Assembly (NCBI GenBank): GCA_934153805.1
Contig: CAKPFO010000003.1
Span: 4,860 to 68,859 of the forward strand
Direction of reading: 5' to 3'
From: an uncultured Clostridia bacterium
GTDB lineage: Bacteria > Bacillota > Clostridia > TANB77 > CAG-508
DNA length: 64,000 nt
Position 1 is the first letter of the stretch; each line of letters starts with the position of its first letter. A model generated the notes under the pieces. That model made no database searches, had not been told where the DNA came from, and saw only the letters and a list, made by a program, of their open reading frames with translations. A program made the position numbers and the translations under genes. Positions 8,168 to 16,464 of the stretch are shown one piece after another.

Positions 8168-9811
8168 TTAGTCTATTATATTAAATGGTATATCCATATC
8201 TTTTGCAAAAGTCTGTATAGGATTTTCTTCTTTCTTTTCTTCTACACTTACCTGACTTTCATCTATATATTTTATTTTCATTGGTTTTCCACATTCCATT
8301 GAAACTCTTTTTTCTATTTCTTGTATATTTTCGCTTTTTTCTAGTATCGTCTTTCCAAATGGTGTTAATGGTTTAGAAAACCTTATTCCTACAGTCATAT
8401 CATTTATCTGGTTAGCTGTTGAATTTATTAAATTAGTATAAAGCATTATCTTACCTGAATTTTTCATTTGACCAATTATGTTTGGCCAGTTTTCTAATTT
8501 ATCACCAACTTTTATAGTTTGCATTGGCTTTTTAGGTTCTAATTTTTCTACTGGTCTATTATTTGGTACTGTTTTTGCAATATTTTGATATGTGTTTTCC
8601 ACATTTTTTGAAGAATTGTTAATAACTGTGCTTCCAACAGAATCTAATCTTGCTTCTAATTGCCTAATTCTATTTTTTAGCATATCTAATTCTTGGTTAT
8701 TAACTGTTCCTTCTGTGGCAACATTAGTTTGAATATCGTCATTACACAATTTAATTATTCCTACTTGAAATAATATTAATCTTTGTGAAGAATATTTCAT
8801 ATCATTTTCAAGATTAGATAAAGAATATATTGTAGATAATAGTTTTTCTTTTGTAAATACTTGTGCTAATTTTTCTATACCTTCAATTTCTTTTTGACTA
8901 TACATCTCTAATTTTTTACTTGTTTTATAAACTAATATATCTTTTACATATTTAATTATTTCCCATAAAAAATTTTGTATATCTTTTCCATCATTTGTAA
9001 CATCTTGTATTGTATTTAACGCTGTTTCAACATCTTTGTTGGCAATAGCATTTACAATATTGTTTATATATGTTAATGGTGGTATTCCTACTAATTCTTT
9101 AACCTTGTCTTCATCTATTTTAGTTTCTCCATCTTGCAAGCATCTTTCTAGTATAGAAAGGGCATCTCTCATACCTCCCTCTGCTAGAACTGCTATAACA
9201 TTTAATGCTTCATCTGACACATCTACTTTTATTTCATCACATACTATTTTTAATCTTTTTATTATATCAGCATTAGAAATTTGTTTAAAGTCAAATCTTT
9301 GACATCTTGAAAGTATTGTTGCTGGTAATTTTTGTGGTTCAGTTGTTGCAAGTATAAACTTTACATGTTCAGGTGGTTCCTCTAAAGTCTTTAAAAGGGC
9401 ATTAAAAGCACCTGTAGATAGCATATGAACCTCATCTATTATATATACTCTGTATTTTGCTTTTGTTGGTAAAAAATTAACTTCTTCTCTTATCTGTCTA
9501 ATATCTTCTACACTGTTATTAGAGGCCGCATCCATTTCTACAATATCTGTAAGACTTCCAGAAAGTGCCTCTTTGCAAATTTCACATTCATTGCATGGTT
9601 CTCCATCTTGTGGGTTTAAACAGTTAACTGCTCTTGCAAGTACCTTTGCTGCAGATGTTTTTCCAGTTCCACGTCCACCATTAAATAAATATGCATGTCC
9701 AACTCTTCCAGCCATGATTTGATTTTTTAATGTTCTTGTAATATGTTCTTGTCCTACCATTTCGGAAAAGTTAGTTGGTCTAAATTTTCTATATAGAGCT
9801 GTATATATCAA
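8168..9811 (-). CDS. dnaX: DNA polymerase III subunit gamma/tau
   Basis: The clamp-loader ATPase has the opening ALYRKFRPTNFSEMVGQEH, Walker A GGRGTGKTS, a zinc module (CLNPQDGEPCNECEIC), Walker B VYIIDEVHML and sensor 1 (ILATTEPQKLP, then SRCQRFDF). A proline-poor tau-like C-terminus follows. The start is a TTG at 9811 (547 residues), placed 6 nt after GGGGTG. The upstream ATG at 9877 would put the coding start inside the SRP RNA and its terminator, so it is rejected. First gene of dnaX-ybaB-recR. Confidence 0.95.
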   Translation of the reverse strand: MIYTALYRKFRPTNFSEMVGQEHITRTLKNQIMAGRVGHAYLFNGGRGTGKTSAAKVLARAVNCLNPQDGEPCNECEICKEALSGSLTDIVEMDAASNNSVEDIRQIREEVNFLPTKAKYRVYIIDEVHMLSTGAFNALLKTLEEPPEHVKFILATTEPQKLPATILSRCQRFDFKQISNADIIKRLKIVCDEIKVDVSDEALNVIAVLAEGGMRDALSILERCLQDGETKIDEDKVKELVGIPPLTYINNIVNAIANKDVETALNTIQDVTNDGKDIQNFLWEIIKYVKDILVYKTSKKLEMYSQKEIEGIEKLAQVFTKEKLLSTIYSLSNLENDMKYSSQRLILFQVGIIKLCNDDIQTNVATEGTVNNQELDMLKNRIRQLEARLDSVGSTVINNSSKNVENTYQNIAKTVPNNRPVEKLEPKKPMQTIKVGDKLENWPNIIGQMKNSGKIMLYTNLINSTANQINDMTVGIRFSKPLTPFGKTILEKSENIQEIEKRVSMECGKPMKIKYIDESQVSVEEKKEENPIQTFAKDMDIPFNIID

Positions 9812-9832
9812 TTTTTTCACCCCATTTTCTTT

Positions 9833-9857
9833 AAAAAATGGTACAAGATTGTACCAT
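9833..9857 (-). terminator. Rho-independent terminator of SRP RNA
   Basis: On the minus strand ATGGTACAA-TC-TTGTACCAT is a perfect 9-bp stem followed by six T residues. It sits directly after the SRP RNA and before the TTG start of dnaX. Confidence 0.85.
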
Positions 9858-9970
9858 AGTTTTTCTATGGAAGACATTTCACACGTAAAGTATCTACTTA
9901 TTGCTGCTTCCTTCCGGACCTGACAAGATTCATAGGCTTACATTGAATGTCCTCCATACAAAAACTATCG
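9855..9970 (-). ncRNA. ffs: Small bacterial SRP RNA (scRNA/4.5S type)
   Basis: The minus strand contains the diagnostic apical domain GTCAGGTCCGGAAGGAAGC followed by AGCAATAAG. The ends pair over about 23 positions (ATAGTTTTT and GGA-GACATT at the 5' side against AATGTC and AAAAACTAT at the 3' side), forming one long rod. Location immediately upstream of dnaX is typical. The RNA binds Ffh for co-translational targeting of membrane proteins. Ends are set from the pairing and may be off by a few bases. Confidence 0.93.
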
Positions 9971-9983
9971 TTTCTTATACCAT

Positions 9984-10019
9984 GTATATTATATTATACT
10001 TTTTATAGTTTTATCAAGC
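9984..10019 (-). promoter_or_regulatory. Promoter of SRP RNA
   Basis: On the minus strand TTGATA is followed after 18 nt by TATAAT, about 15 nt upstream of the predicted 5' end of the SRP RNA. Confidence 0.6.
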
Positions 10020-10046
10020 TTTTTTTGTTATTTTTTGATAATTCAT

Positions 10047-10197
10047 TAAAGATTTTATAATATATTATTTTTCATACCTTGTGTGTTGCGGCCTTCCATT
10101 TAAAAATACTAGTGCGTTGCCCGCTCCAATCGCACTCACATGCGTTCGTTTGGTCGCTTACGTGGTATTTCAAAATAATATATTATAAAATTCTTTA
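10047..10197. repeat. Dispersed stem-loop element, copy 2
   Basis: Homologous to the element at 1632-1780. The core again has CATACCTTGTGTG, CGGCCTTCCATT, ACTAGTG, TCGCACTCAC, CGTTTGGTCGCTTACG and GGTATTTCAA. The outer arms read TAAAGA-TTTTATAATATATTA and its complement, so they differ from copy 1 yet remain paired. It occupies the gap between the SRP RNA promoter and the next gene. Confidence 0.75.
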
Positions 10198-10215
10198 AGT
10201 TCACCTTATCAATAA

Positions 10216-10953
10216 TTACATTCTTTTAAATATATATTTGCTTGTGTCTGTTATTTCTAAACTAGATTTGCCATTTTCAATTATATTACCACAAGGCAAA
10301 TCAAAACTCATTTCTGATTTATAACTTATACCTTTAACATTAATAATAAAGTCAAAAGACACTGTAAATTCTATGTCTTCTTGTGTTATGTTCATATTTT
10401 TTAACATAGTTCCATCAATTACTAAATCTTCTTGATTTAAAGTATATGTTCCTAGATTACTATTTCCAAAAGCAATTGCTACAATTCCACCTTGATTATT
10501 TATCTCTAATGTAGTTGTATTACTTTTGCTGGCTCCTTTATATGTTAATGATGTTCCATCTAATATAAAATCATCTGAGTATGTAAATTGTTTGTTTTCT
10601 GTAGTATTAGGTATATATGTTTTAATATAGCCCTTTATTGGACTTTTCTTTATTTGTATATTATCTATGACTACACTTTCTATTACCGCTTCTTTGTTAT
10701 ATTTTTCGTTTTTCTTTAGTTCAAAGTAAATTCCATTATTTTGAACTATATCATTTTCTAGTCCATCATTATCTATAATGTTATCAGAGCTTACAACCAT
10801 ACTGCCAACAACAATTTTTGAAAGTTTAAAAGGCATATTAGTTTCACCTTCTACGCTATATTTCATTACTATTAAAATTGCAGTAATTATTAGCAATAGT
10901 ACTATAGTACAAGCAATACTTGCTTTTACTTTTTCCTTTTTATCACTTTCCAT
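10216..10953 (-). CDS. Hypothetical membrane-anchored beta-rich protein
   Basis: A 245-residue protein with a basic N-terminus, one membrane helix (about 12-32) and a beta-rich extracytoplasmic domain. I do not recognise the family. Similar-looking proteins with a KLSKIVVGSMVVSS opening after the anchor are common in clostridia, but no function is known to me. It follows tRNA-Ser on the same strand, and AGGAGG precedes the ATG. Confidence 0.6.
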   Translation of the reverse strand: MESDKKEKVKASIACTIVLLLIITAILIVMKYSVEGETNMPFKLSKIVVGSMVVSSDNIIDNDGLENDIVQNNGIYFELKKNEKYNKEAVIESVVIDNIQIKKSPIKGYIKTYIPNTTENKQFTYSDDFILDGTSLTYKGASKSNTTTLEINNQGGIVAIAFGNSNLGTYTLNQEDLVIDGTMLKNMNITQEDIEFTVSFDFIINVKGISYKSEMSFDLPCGNIIENGKSSLEITDTSKYIFKRM

Positions 10954-10968
10954 TTATACCTCCTATTT

Positions 10969-11060
10969 TGGCGGAGTGGGTGGGATTCGAACCCACGTGA
11001 CGCTTAAGACGTCTAACTGTTTTCGAGACAGCTTCGTTATGACCACTTCGATACCACTCC
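10969..11060 (-). tRNA. tRNA-Ser(CGA)
   Basis: A 92-nt cloverleaf with acceptor GGAGTGG paired to CCACTCC, encoded CCA, and a long variable arm (GACGTCTTAAGCGTC) as expected of a class II tRNA. The anticodon loop CTCGAAA gives CGA, reading UCG. Confidence 0.95.
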
Positions 11061-11065
11061 ATAAT

Positions 11066-11521
11066 CTATTTTTTACTTTTTCTTAATTCTTTAAAAAAGC
11101 TTTGTAGTAACCTTTCACATTCTTCTTTTAGTATTCCTGTTTTGCACTCTACCTTATGATTGAATTTATAATCTTGTAATAAATTAAGTACACTACCACA
11201 AGCACCTGTTTTATAATCCATGGTTCCAATATATACTTTTTTTAACCTTGCTTGAATTAATGCCCCTGCACACATAGAACATGGTTCTAAAGTTACATAC
11301 ATTTCGCAATTAGTTAATCTCCATGCACCTATTTTTTTACTTGCTTTTTGAATGGCTAATATTTCTGCATGTTTAGTAGCGCATTTTTTACTTTCTTTTA
11401 AATTATGTGCTCTAGCAATTATTTTTCCGTCTTCTACAATAACTGCACCAACTGGCACTTCTAGTTTATTGTAGGCTTTTTTTGCCTCTTTTAGAGCCTC
11501 TTTCATAAATATTTCTTCCAT
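11066..11521 (-). CDS. tadA: tRNA-specific adenosine deaminase
   Basis: The 151-residue deaminase has the zinc motif HAEILA (about 56-61) and PCSMCAGAL (about 86-94), with the catalytic glutamate in HAE. TadA converts A34 to inosine in tRNA-Arg(ACG). It ends five bases from the tRNA-Ser gene. Confidence 0.95.
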   Translation of the reverse strand: MEEIFMKEALKEAKKAYNKLEVPVGAVIVEDGKIIARAHNLKESKKCATKHAEILAIQKASKKIGAWRLTNCEMYVTLEPCSMCAGALIQARLKKVYIGTMDYKTGACGSVLNLLQDYKFNHKVECKTGILKEECERLLQSFFKELRKSKK

Positions 11522-11636
11522 TTTATTGTTCCTTCTAACATTATTATGAAATTATAATCTAGTTTTTTCTATTTTTAAATTATACAAAACTTGCCTAAAA
11601 AAAGCAATACCCTTATCGTTCATAATTCCTCGACAT

Positions 11637-11665
11637 TTGAAAAAAAATGAAAAATGTGGTAAAAT
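11637..11665 (+). promoter_or_regulatory. Promoter of the wall-anchored protein gene
   Basis: TTGAAA, 17 nt, TAAAAT, ending 35 nt upstream of the ATG. An AGGAGG ribosome-binding site follows at about 11684. Confidence 0.65.
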
Positions 11666-11699
11666 ATAGATATATGACTATAAAGGAGGTTATGAAAAT

Positions 11700-14600
11700 A
11701 TGAACAAAAAGATATTTAGTTTTGTTGTTATAGCCTTAACGTTTATTGCATTTAACTTATGTAATAATGAAATTTTTGCTATTGACAATATAGAAAACGA
11801 AAATTATATTTATTTATCCGATGTTTCTTATATTGAAGATAAATCATTTGCTCAAGGTAATCATACTATCCATTTAGATAAAAATGAAGACAATGGTATG
11901 ATAACTTTAAATGTAGATAATTCTTCTAAATCATTTATAAAAGGATTATGTGCTTGGGCTACATCTGAAATAGTTTATGATTTAAGCAGTTATAATTATG
12001 ACTATTTTACATCTTATATTGGTGTTGATATAAGTGAACAAAATAGTTATTTCAATACTGGTGTGAAATTTTATATTTATACCTCTAATGATGGAGAAAA
12101 TTGGGATAAGCAGTTTGAATCTGAAACTCTTGATGCTTGGTCTTCAGCACAATTTGTTAAAATAGATATTAAAAATGTAAATTATTTAAAATTAGTTGCT
12201 GATGATAATAGCGATTCTTGGTGGGCTAGTTGGTATGATGAAGCAGTGTATGCAAATGCAAAATTAATAAAAGAAAATTATGAAGAAAACACATCAAATA
12301 TTGATTTTATAAAGACTGTTGATGAATATGACTCTATTATTAAAAATCATTTTAATGATGATATAACTGGTGATTATGAACTTACCTTACTTCAAAGAGA
12401 GTTTGTAAATAATGTTGGTTATGATGTATTACAAGCTCTTGCACAATATAAAGAAGAATATAAAGATACTATTAATTGGTTAATGCATGATAGCCAAACT
12501 CTTAAACTTTATTTAGTAGGTGGAAAGCCTGAAGGAAGCTATCTTAATTCAATAAAAGTTTTAAGTGATTTATATAACACATATAAAGATGATTTATTAA
12601 ATACAAATAAAACAAAATATGGTACCACTCTAGGAGATTTATATAGAACAATGATGCTTTCTTTATCATTAACTGAATCTGGTAACGTATATTTATGGGT
12701 AGATGGAACTGTTCAATCTGATGCTTTAACTCGTTACGAAATCTATAAAAACCTTCATTTACATGAAGGACAAGATGCGGAGTTAATTGAAAATAAAATA
12801 TTCGAATCACTTACAGTTGAAGAGATGCGTTGGGTAATGAACACAGTTATTGATGACGAAGAAATATTGTGGCTAAATGATTATGTTAGAAATGAAGGTA
12901 AAGGTGCTACAAGTCCTTATAACTATATAACATATACTTTTGATTATGATTATACTTTAGACAAATATTATAATTCAGAAAACTATGATAAATGGAATCA
13001 AAAATATCATTTATCTAAATATAATATAACTTATAAAAGTGGACATCCAAAATTATGGGTTGTTTTTGAAGAAGGTTCTGTCTGTGGTGGACTTTCTAAA
13101 ACTGGAAGTTGTATATGGGGAGCATATAAAGGCTTACCTAATACTTGTGTAAGTCAACCTGCACATTGTGCCTACATATATTATACTCAAAATGATAACG
13201 GAAATGGTATATGGAACCTTGGAAATAACGTTTCTGGTTGGGGAAAATCTGGAAGAACAGAACATTTAAATGTACGAACAATGAACGACTGGGGTAATGG
13301 TAATTACACAAGTGGCTGGAATGCAAATTATATTCTTTTAGCACAAGCTGCTCAAAATGAATATGAAAAATATGAAAAGGCTGAAGAAGTTCTTATGCTT
13401 GCAGATGTGTATAAAGATGATTCTCAAAAACTAGAAAAAATATATCGAAAAGCCATTGAAATAGAGGATATTAACTTTGATGCTTGGCTTGGTTTAGTAA
13501 ATTTATATACAAATGATTCTACCAAAGCTGAAAGTGATTATTATACTTTAGCAAAAGAAATAGTAAAAGTTTATACATATTATCCTAATCCAATGTATGA
13601 TTTGTTAAATCTAGTTAAACCCTATTTTACATCTGTAGAATATAGTACAAGCTTTACGCTATTACAAACCAACGCATTAACAGCTGCTAGCAAAGCTACA
13701 AATGTGGAATCTATTCAATCACAAGCTGTTAAACAAGTTGCTGAACAATTACTTGGAAATGTTGATACAACAATTGCAAATTTCTCTTTTGATGGAGATA
13801 ATGCTGGAAAAATAGTTCTTTCTAGCCGTTATGATGGTTCTGATGTTGCTTGGGACTATAGTTTAGATGGTGGAATAACATGGACTAAAACGCAGGAGCA
13901 TATAGTACAGTTAACCAATGAAGAAATTGCTTCTATCACATCTGAAAAAGATATTAGAGTTCATATAATTGGCGTAGATTATTCAAACGAAAATATTTTT
14001 ATAATAGACATACAAGATTCATTAGGATTACCTTTAACATTATACGCTAACGACTTAGAGAACAAATTAATTGGCGCTACTAACTCTATGCAATGGAAAT
14101 ATAATGATAGTGATGCGTGGACATCTTACAGTGTGCAAGAGCCTGATTTAACTGGAGATAAATCAATAATTGTAAGAGCAGGTGCAACAGGATTGTATTT
14201 AGCTGGAAGCACTAGCGCAACTTATACATTTACTAAAGATTCTTTGCCAGATACAAATAAATATATTCCGATAAAACATTTATCTATACACTATGTATCA
14301 TCTGAGCAACCTGGAAGCGATGATGCTATAAATTGCATCGATGGAAACATTAATACTATATGGCATACCTCCCATAATGCTTCTGACTCTGATAGGACAA
14401 TTATTATAAAATTAGACGAACCTGTGTATTTATCTTCTGTTCAATATGTACCAAGACAGTTTGGAACTAATGGTAGAGCTAAGAATGCAATATTGTATGT
14501 AAGCATGGATGGTGTTAACTGGACTATAGCAGGAAATGCGGCTAACTGGGAAAATAATTCTAACCCTAAAACAATTGAACTTAATGAATCAACCAAAACT

Positions 14601-15353
14601 CAATATATAAAATTTGTTACTACTGAAAATTGGGGTGATGGAAGAAATTTCGCTTCTGCTGCAATGTTTAATCTATTTGAAGATACTACTAAAAAAATTC
14701 CACCGACAGCAGAAATAGAATATACTACTAATAATGATAATACAGTTACTGCAAAATTAGTTAATTGTAGTACTAATATAACAATAACAAACAATGCAGG
14801 CAGTGATATTTATACATTTACAGAAAACGGTCAATTTACTTTTGAATTTATTGATAAGTATGGAAATGTTGGAGCTGCTACAGCTGTAGTAGATTGGATT
14901 ACTAACTCTTCTGACAAAGATGATAATAAACCTGGTGAAGATATAGACAAACCTAGTGATGATAATCAAAAACCTAGTGGTGATACAAATAAACCTAATA
15001 ATGATAATCAAAAACCTAGCGATGATGTAAACAAACCTAATAATGATAATCAAAAACCTAGCGGTGATGTAAACAAACCTAATAATGATAATCAAAAACC
15101 TAGCGGTGATACAGATAAGCCTAACGATGATACAAATAAACCTAGTGATAATAACTCAAATTCAGGCGAAAATAATAACAACAATAGTAATTCAAAACCA
15201 AATGAAGATATACAAAATTCTGTAAAAGATAACACTATTTCTTCTGGCAAATTACCAAATACAGGAATGAATTATAAGATGCCAGTCATTATAACATTAT
15301 TAACGATTACTGCTATATTAACAGGATTTATAACTTATATAAAAAGAAAATAG
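11700..15353 (+). CDS. LPXTG wall-anchored protein with NPCBM, papain/transglutaminase-like and F5/8C domains
   Basis: A 1217-residue surface protein. Regions in order: signal peptide (about 1-28); an NPCBM-like carbohydrate-binding domain (about 38-185, ending KLIK); a large helical central region; a Cys/His segment at about 460-535 (GSC at about 470, PAHC at about 488, later HLNVRTMNDWG) that resembles a transglutaminase-like Cys-His-Asp site; tandem helical repeats (about 550-660); Ig-like strands; an F5/8 type C discoidin domain (about 854-994, with INTIWHTS and SMDGVNWT); a hydrophilic repeat (about 1080-1145); and LPNTG at 1184 followed by a helix and KRK. Sortase substrate. The binding domains suggest attachment to host or diet glycans; catalysis is an inference. 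Confidence 0.8.
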   Translation: MNKKIFSFVVIALTFIAFNLCNNEIFAIDNIENENYIYLSDVSYIEDKSFAQGNHTIHLDKNEDNGMITLNVDNSSKSFIKGLCAWATSEIVYDLSSYNYDYFTSYIGVDISEQNSYFNTGVKFYIYTSNDGENWDKQFESETLDAWSSAQFVKIDIKNVNYLKLVADDNSDSWWASWYDEAVYANAKLIKENYEENTSNIDFIKTVDEYDSIIKNHFNDDITGDYELTLLQREFVNNVGYDVLQALAQYKEEYKDTINWLMHDSQTLKLYLVGGKPEGSYLNSIKVLSDLYNTYKDDLLNTNKTKYGTTLGDLYRTMMLSLSLTESGNVYLWVDGTVQSDALTRYEIYKNLHLHEGQDAELIENKIFESLTVEEMRWVMNTVIDDEEILWLNDYVRNEGKGATSPYNYITYTFDYDYTLDKYYNSENYDKWNQKYHLSKYNITYKSGHPKLWVVFEEGSVCGGLSKTGSCIWGAYKGLPNTCVSQPAHCAYIYYTQNDNGNGIWNLGNNVSGWGKSGRTEHLNVRTMNDWGNGNYTSGWNANYILLAQAAQNEYEKYEKAEEVLMLADVYKDDSQKLEKIYRKAIEIEDINFDAWLGLVNLYTNDSTKAESDYYTLAKEIVKVYTYYPNPMYDLLNLVKPYFTSVEYSTSFTLLQTNALTAASKATNVESIQSQAVKQVAEQLLGNVDTTIANFSFDGDNAGKIVLSSRYDGSDVAWDYSLDGGITWTKTQEHIVQLTNEEIASITSEKDIRVHIIGVDYSNENIFIIDIQDSLGLPLTLYANDLENKLIGATNSMQWKYNDSDAWTSYSVQEPDLTGDKSIIVRAGATGLYLAGSTSATYTFTKDSLPDTNKYIPIKHLSIHYVSSEQPGSDDAINCIDGNINTIWHTSHNASDSDRTIIIKLDEPVYLSSVQYVPRQFGTNGRAKNAILYVSMDGVNWTIAGNAANWENNSNPKTIELNESTKTQYIKFVTTENWGDGRNFASAAMFNLFEDTTKKIPPTAEIEYTTNNDNTVTAKLVNCSTNITITNNAGSDIYTFTENGQFTFEFIDKYGNVGAATAVVDWITNSSDKDDNKPGEDIDKPSDDNQKPSGDTNKPNNDNQKPSDDVNKPNNDNQKPSGDVNKPNNDNQKPSGDTDKPNDDTNKPSDNNSNSGENNNNNSNSKPNEDIQNSVKDNTISSGKLPNTGMNYKMPVIITLLTITAILTGFITYIKRK
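14935..15120 (+). repeat. In-gene 42-bp tandem repeat
   Basis: Tandem units encoding the 14-residue motif NKPNNDNQKPSGD and variants form the wall-spanning linker of the LPXTG protein. Copy number may vary between strains by slippage. It is coding and not a CRISPR. Confidence 0.8.
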
Positions 15354-15364
15354 AATAGAATTAA

Positions 15365-15441
15365 TGGTGTACCAGAAGGGAATTGAACCCCCGACACACA
15401 GTTTAGGAAACTGTTGCTCTATCCAACTGAGCTACTGGTAC
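15365..15441 (-). tRNA. tRNA-Arg(CCT)
   Basis: A 77-nt cloverleaf with acceptor GTACCAG paired to CTGGTAC, encoded CCA and anticodon loop TTCCTAA, giving CCT (reads AGG). Convergent with the LPXTG gene. Confidence 0.95.
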
Positions 15442-15552
15442 ATCTCTTTTTCTATCTATTCTACCTCTAAAATATTTTCTTTATGACTATATTTTACTAT
15501 ATTTACATTCAAAAATCAATAACTGATTTACTTTTATTTTTAACCTGTTCGC

Positions 15553-15581
15553 TTGAATTTTATTAATAAATATTATATACT
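15553..15581 (+). promoter_or_regulatory. Promoter of type I toxin 1
   Basis: TTGAAT, 17 nt, TATACT, about 95 nt upstream of the toxin start codon. Confidence 0.7.
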
Positions 15582-15677
15582 ATTTATCATAGAAATGAGA
15601 ATAAGCAGAGTGTGTTGCCACTTCTTTTACATAGCCACAACTTATGTTGTGAGATTGTCATTACGGAGGTGGTGCTA

Positions 15678-15797
15678 ATGATGGAATCTATTTTACTAGA
15701 AACAATTTATCTTTTAACCTTTGGGTTAATCGGTATATCTGTCATAAGCGTTGCCTTGATAATTGCGTTAGCAATATTATTAAGTAAGCAACAATAA
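15678..15797 (+). CDS. Small hydrophobic peptide, type I toxin (holin-like/TxpA-BsrG style)
   Basis: A 39-residue peptide that is a single membrane helix (LLTFGLIGISVISVALIIAL) flanked by a short polar N-terminus and a lysine-containing tail (SKQQ). Start ATG at 15678 follows GGAGGTGG; a second ATG is adjacent. A homologous gene with the same leader and tail signals is at 23777-23890. The gene has its own promoter, a long 5' leader containing GTTGCCAC, a terminator hairpin, and an antisense promoter beyond the 3' end, which is the architecture of type I toxins acting on the membrane. Confidence 0.75.
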   Translation: MMESILLETIYLLTFGLIGISVISVALIIALAILLSKQQ

Positions 15798-15876
15798 AAA
15801 AATAATCATTCTGCTTTGGCGAGGGAATGATTATTTAACATTTTTTCGGCAACCACTTTGTGGTTTCATTTTCTAT
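15797..15876 (-). ncRNA. Predicted antisense RNA, antitoxin 1
   Basis: A minus-strand promoter (TTGACA at 15905-15910, 18-nt spacer, TATAAT at 15881-15886) points at the 3' end of toxin 1. Transcription would start near 15874 and stop in the hairpin beside the toxin stop codon, giving an RNA of about 75-80 nt fully complementary to the toxin mRNA 3' region. Ends are inferred. Confidence 0.6.
15799..15838. terminator. Bidirectional terminator of toxin 1 and its antisense RNA
   Basis: AAATAATCATTC and GGAATGATTATTT form a 12-bp stem with T runs on both sides, so it can end the toxin mRNA rightwards and the antisense RNA leftwards. Confidence 0.7.
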
Positions 15877-15880
15877 CTTT

Positions 15881-15910
15881 ATTATACTCCATAATTATTG
15901 ATTTTGTCAA
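15881..15910 (-). promoter_or_regulatory. Promoter of antisense RNA 1
   Basis: Consensus TTGACA, 18-nt spacer, consensus TATAAT on the minus strand. Confidence 0.75.
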
Positions 15911-15950
15911 TTTTTATACGAATTTTTTTGTTAATAGGAGATTTTAATTT

Positions 15951-16022
15951 ATAAAAAATATATTAAGTTATATGAGAAAGGCTATCAACGCCTATAATAT
16001 GATAGAAGATGGCGATAATTAG
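15951..16022 (+). pseudogene. Relic of a TtcA-type PP-loop gene (N-terminal fragment)
   Basis: The frame beginning at 15951 encodes KNILSYMRKAINAYNMIEDGD and then stops. This matches the N-terminus of TtcA-like PP-loop tRNA thiolation proteins, which continues with the ATP-binding SGGKDS loop in intact genes; here it is lost. AGGAG lies 8 nt upstream of an ATA that replaces the expected ATG. The fragment stops one base before a 25-bp palindrome. It is a decayed remnant. Confidence 0.55.
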
Positions 16023-16080
16023 ATTATTAACAATAAAGAATGACGAGTTTAAAAGCTCGTCATTCTTTATTGTTAATAAT
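16023..16080. terminator. 25-bp perfect hairpin, bidirectional terminator
   Basis: Two 25-nt arms (core AAAGAATGACGAG against CTCGTCATTCTTT) flank an 8-nt loop. The minus-strand arm overlaps the last codons and stop of the secreted protein gene; on the plus side it abuts the ttcA relic. The arm is longer than a normal terminator. Confidence 0.7.
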
Positions 16081-16384
16081 TTAAAATTATGTCATTTGTG
16101 ATTTGCATGGCCTGCTCTTCAGTAAGTTTTTTGCATACTTCATGGATAAGCCATAAATCTTTGGACTGCTGCGAATCTTCCGGATATTTAAGTGTTGTAA
16201 CAAGTGCTACATAATTCAAAACATCAACATATGTTATAACACCATCCTCGTTAACATCACTTAAATAAATTGGGTAACTACTTTCGATTTCTTCACAATC
16301 CGGCTCATTTTGAGCATTTGCTACTATAGGAAATGTTCCTATAGTAATAGTTAAAGCAACTAACATCATTAATAATTTCTTCAT
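16073..16384 (-). CDS. Small secreted protein with a dockerin-like calcium loop
   Basis: A 103-residue protein with a clear signal peptide (about 1-24, ending ANA). A single DVNEDGVITYVDVLNY loop (about 42-58) looks like one half of a type I dockerin or EF-hand Ca2+ loop; a full dockerin has two. The rest is helical. Codon use appears less AT-rich than its neighbours, hinting at acquisition. AAGGAGG precedes the ATG. Function unknown. Confidence 0.6.
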   Translation of the reverse strand: MKKLLMMLVALTITIGTFPIVANAQNEPDCEEIESSYPIYLSDVNEDGVITYVDVLNYVALVTTLKYPEDSQQSKDLWLIHEVCKKLTEEQAMQITNDIILNY

Positions 16385-16464
16385 GCTTGTTTCCTCCTTG
16401 AGATTATGTTAGCTTGTCAATTTTACATAACTCTATTATATCACACTATTTTGCTTTTGTCTAA

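Noticed and set aside
9812..9877. dnaX starting at the ATG at 9877
   Set aside because: It would place coding sequence inside the SRP RNA and its terminator; the TTG at 9811 has a proper ribosome-binding site.
14930..15130. Regular short repeats suggestive of a CRISPR array
   Set aside because: The units are 42 bp with no unique spacers and translate in frame as the NKPNNDNQKPS linker of the LPXTG protein.
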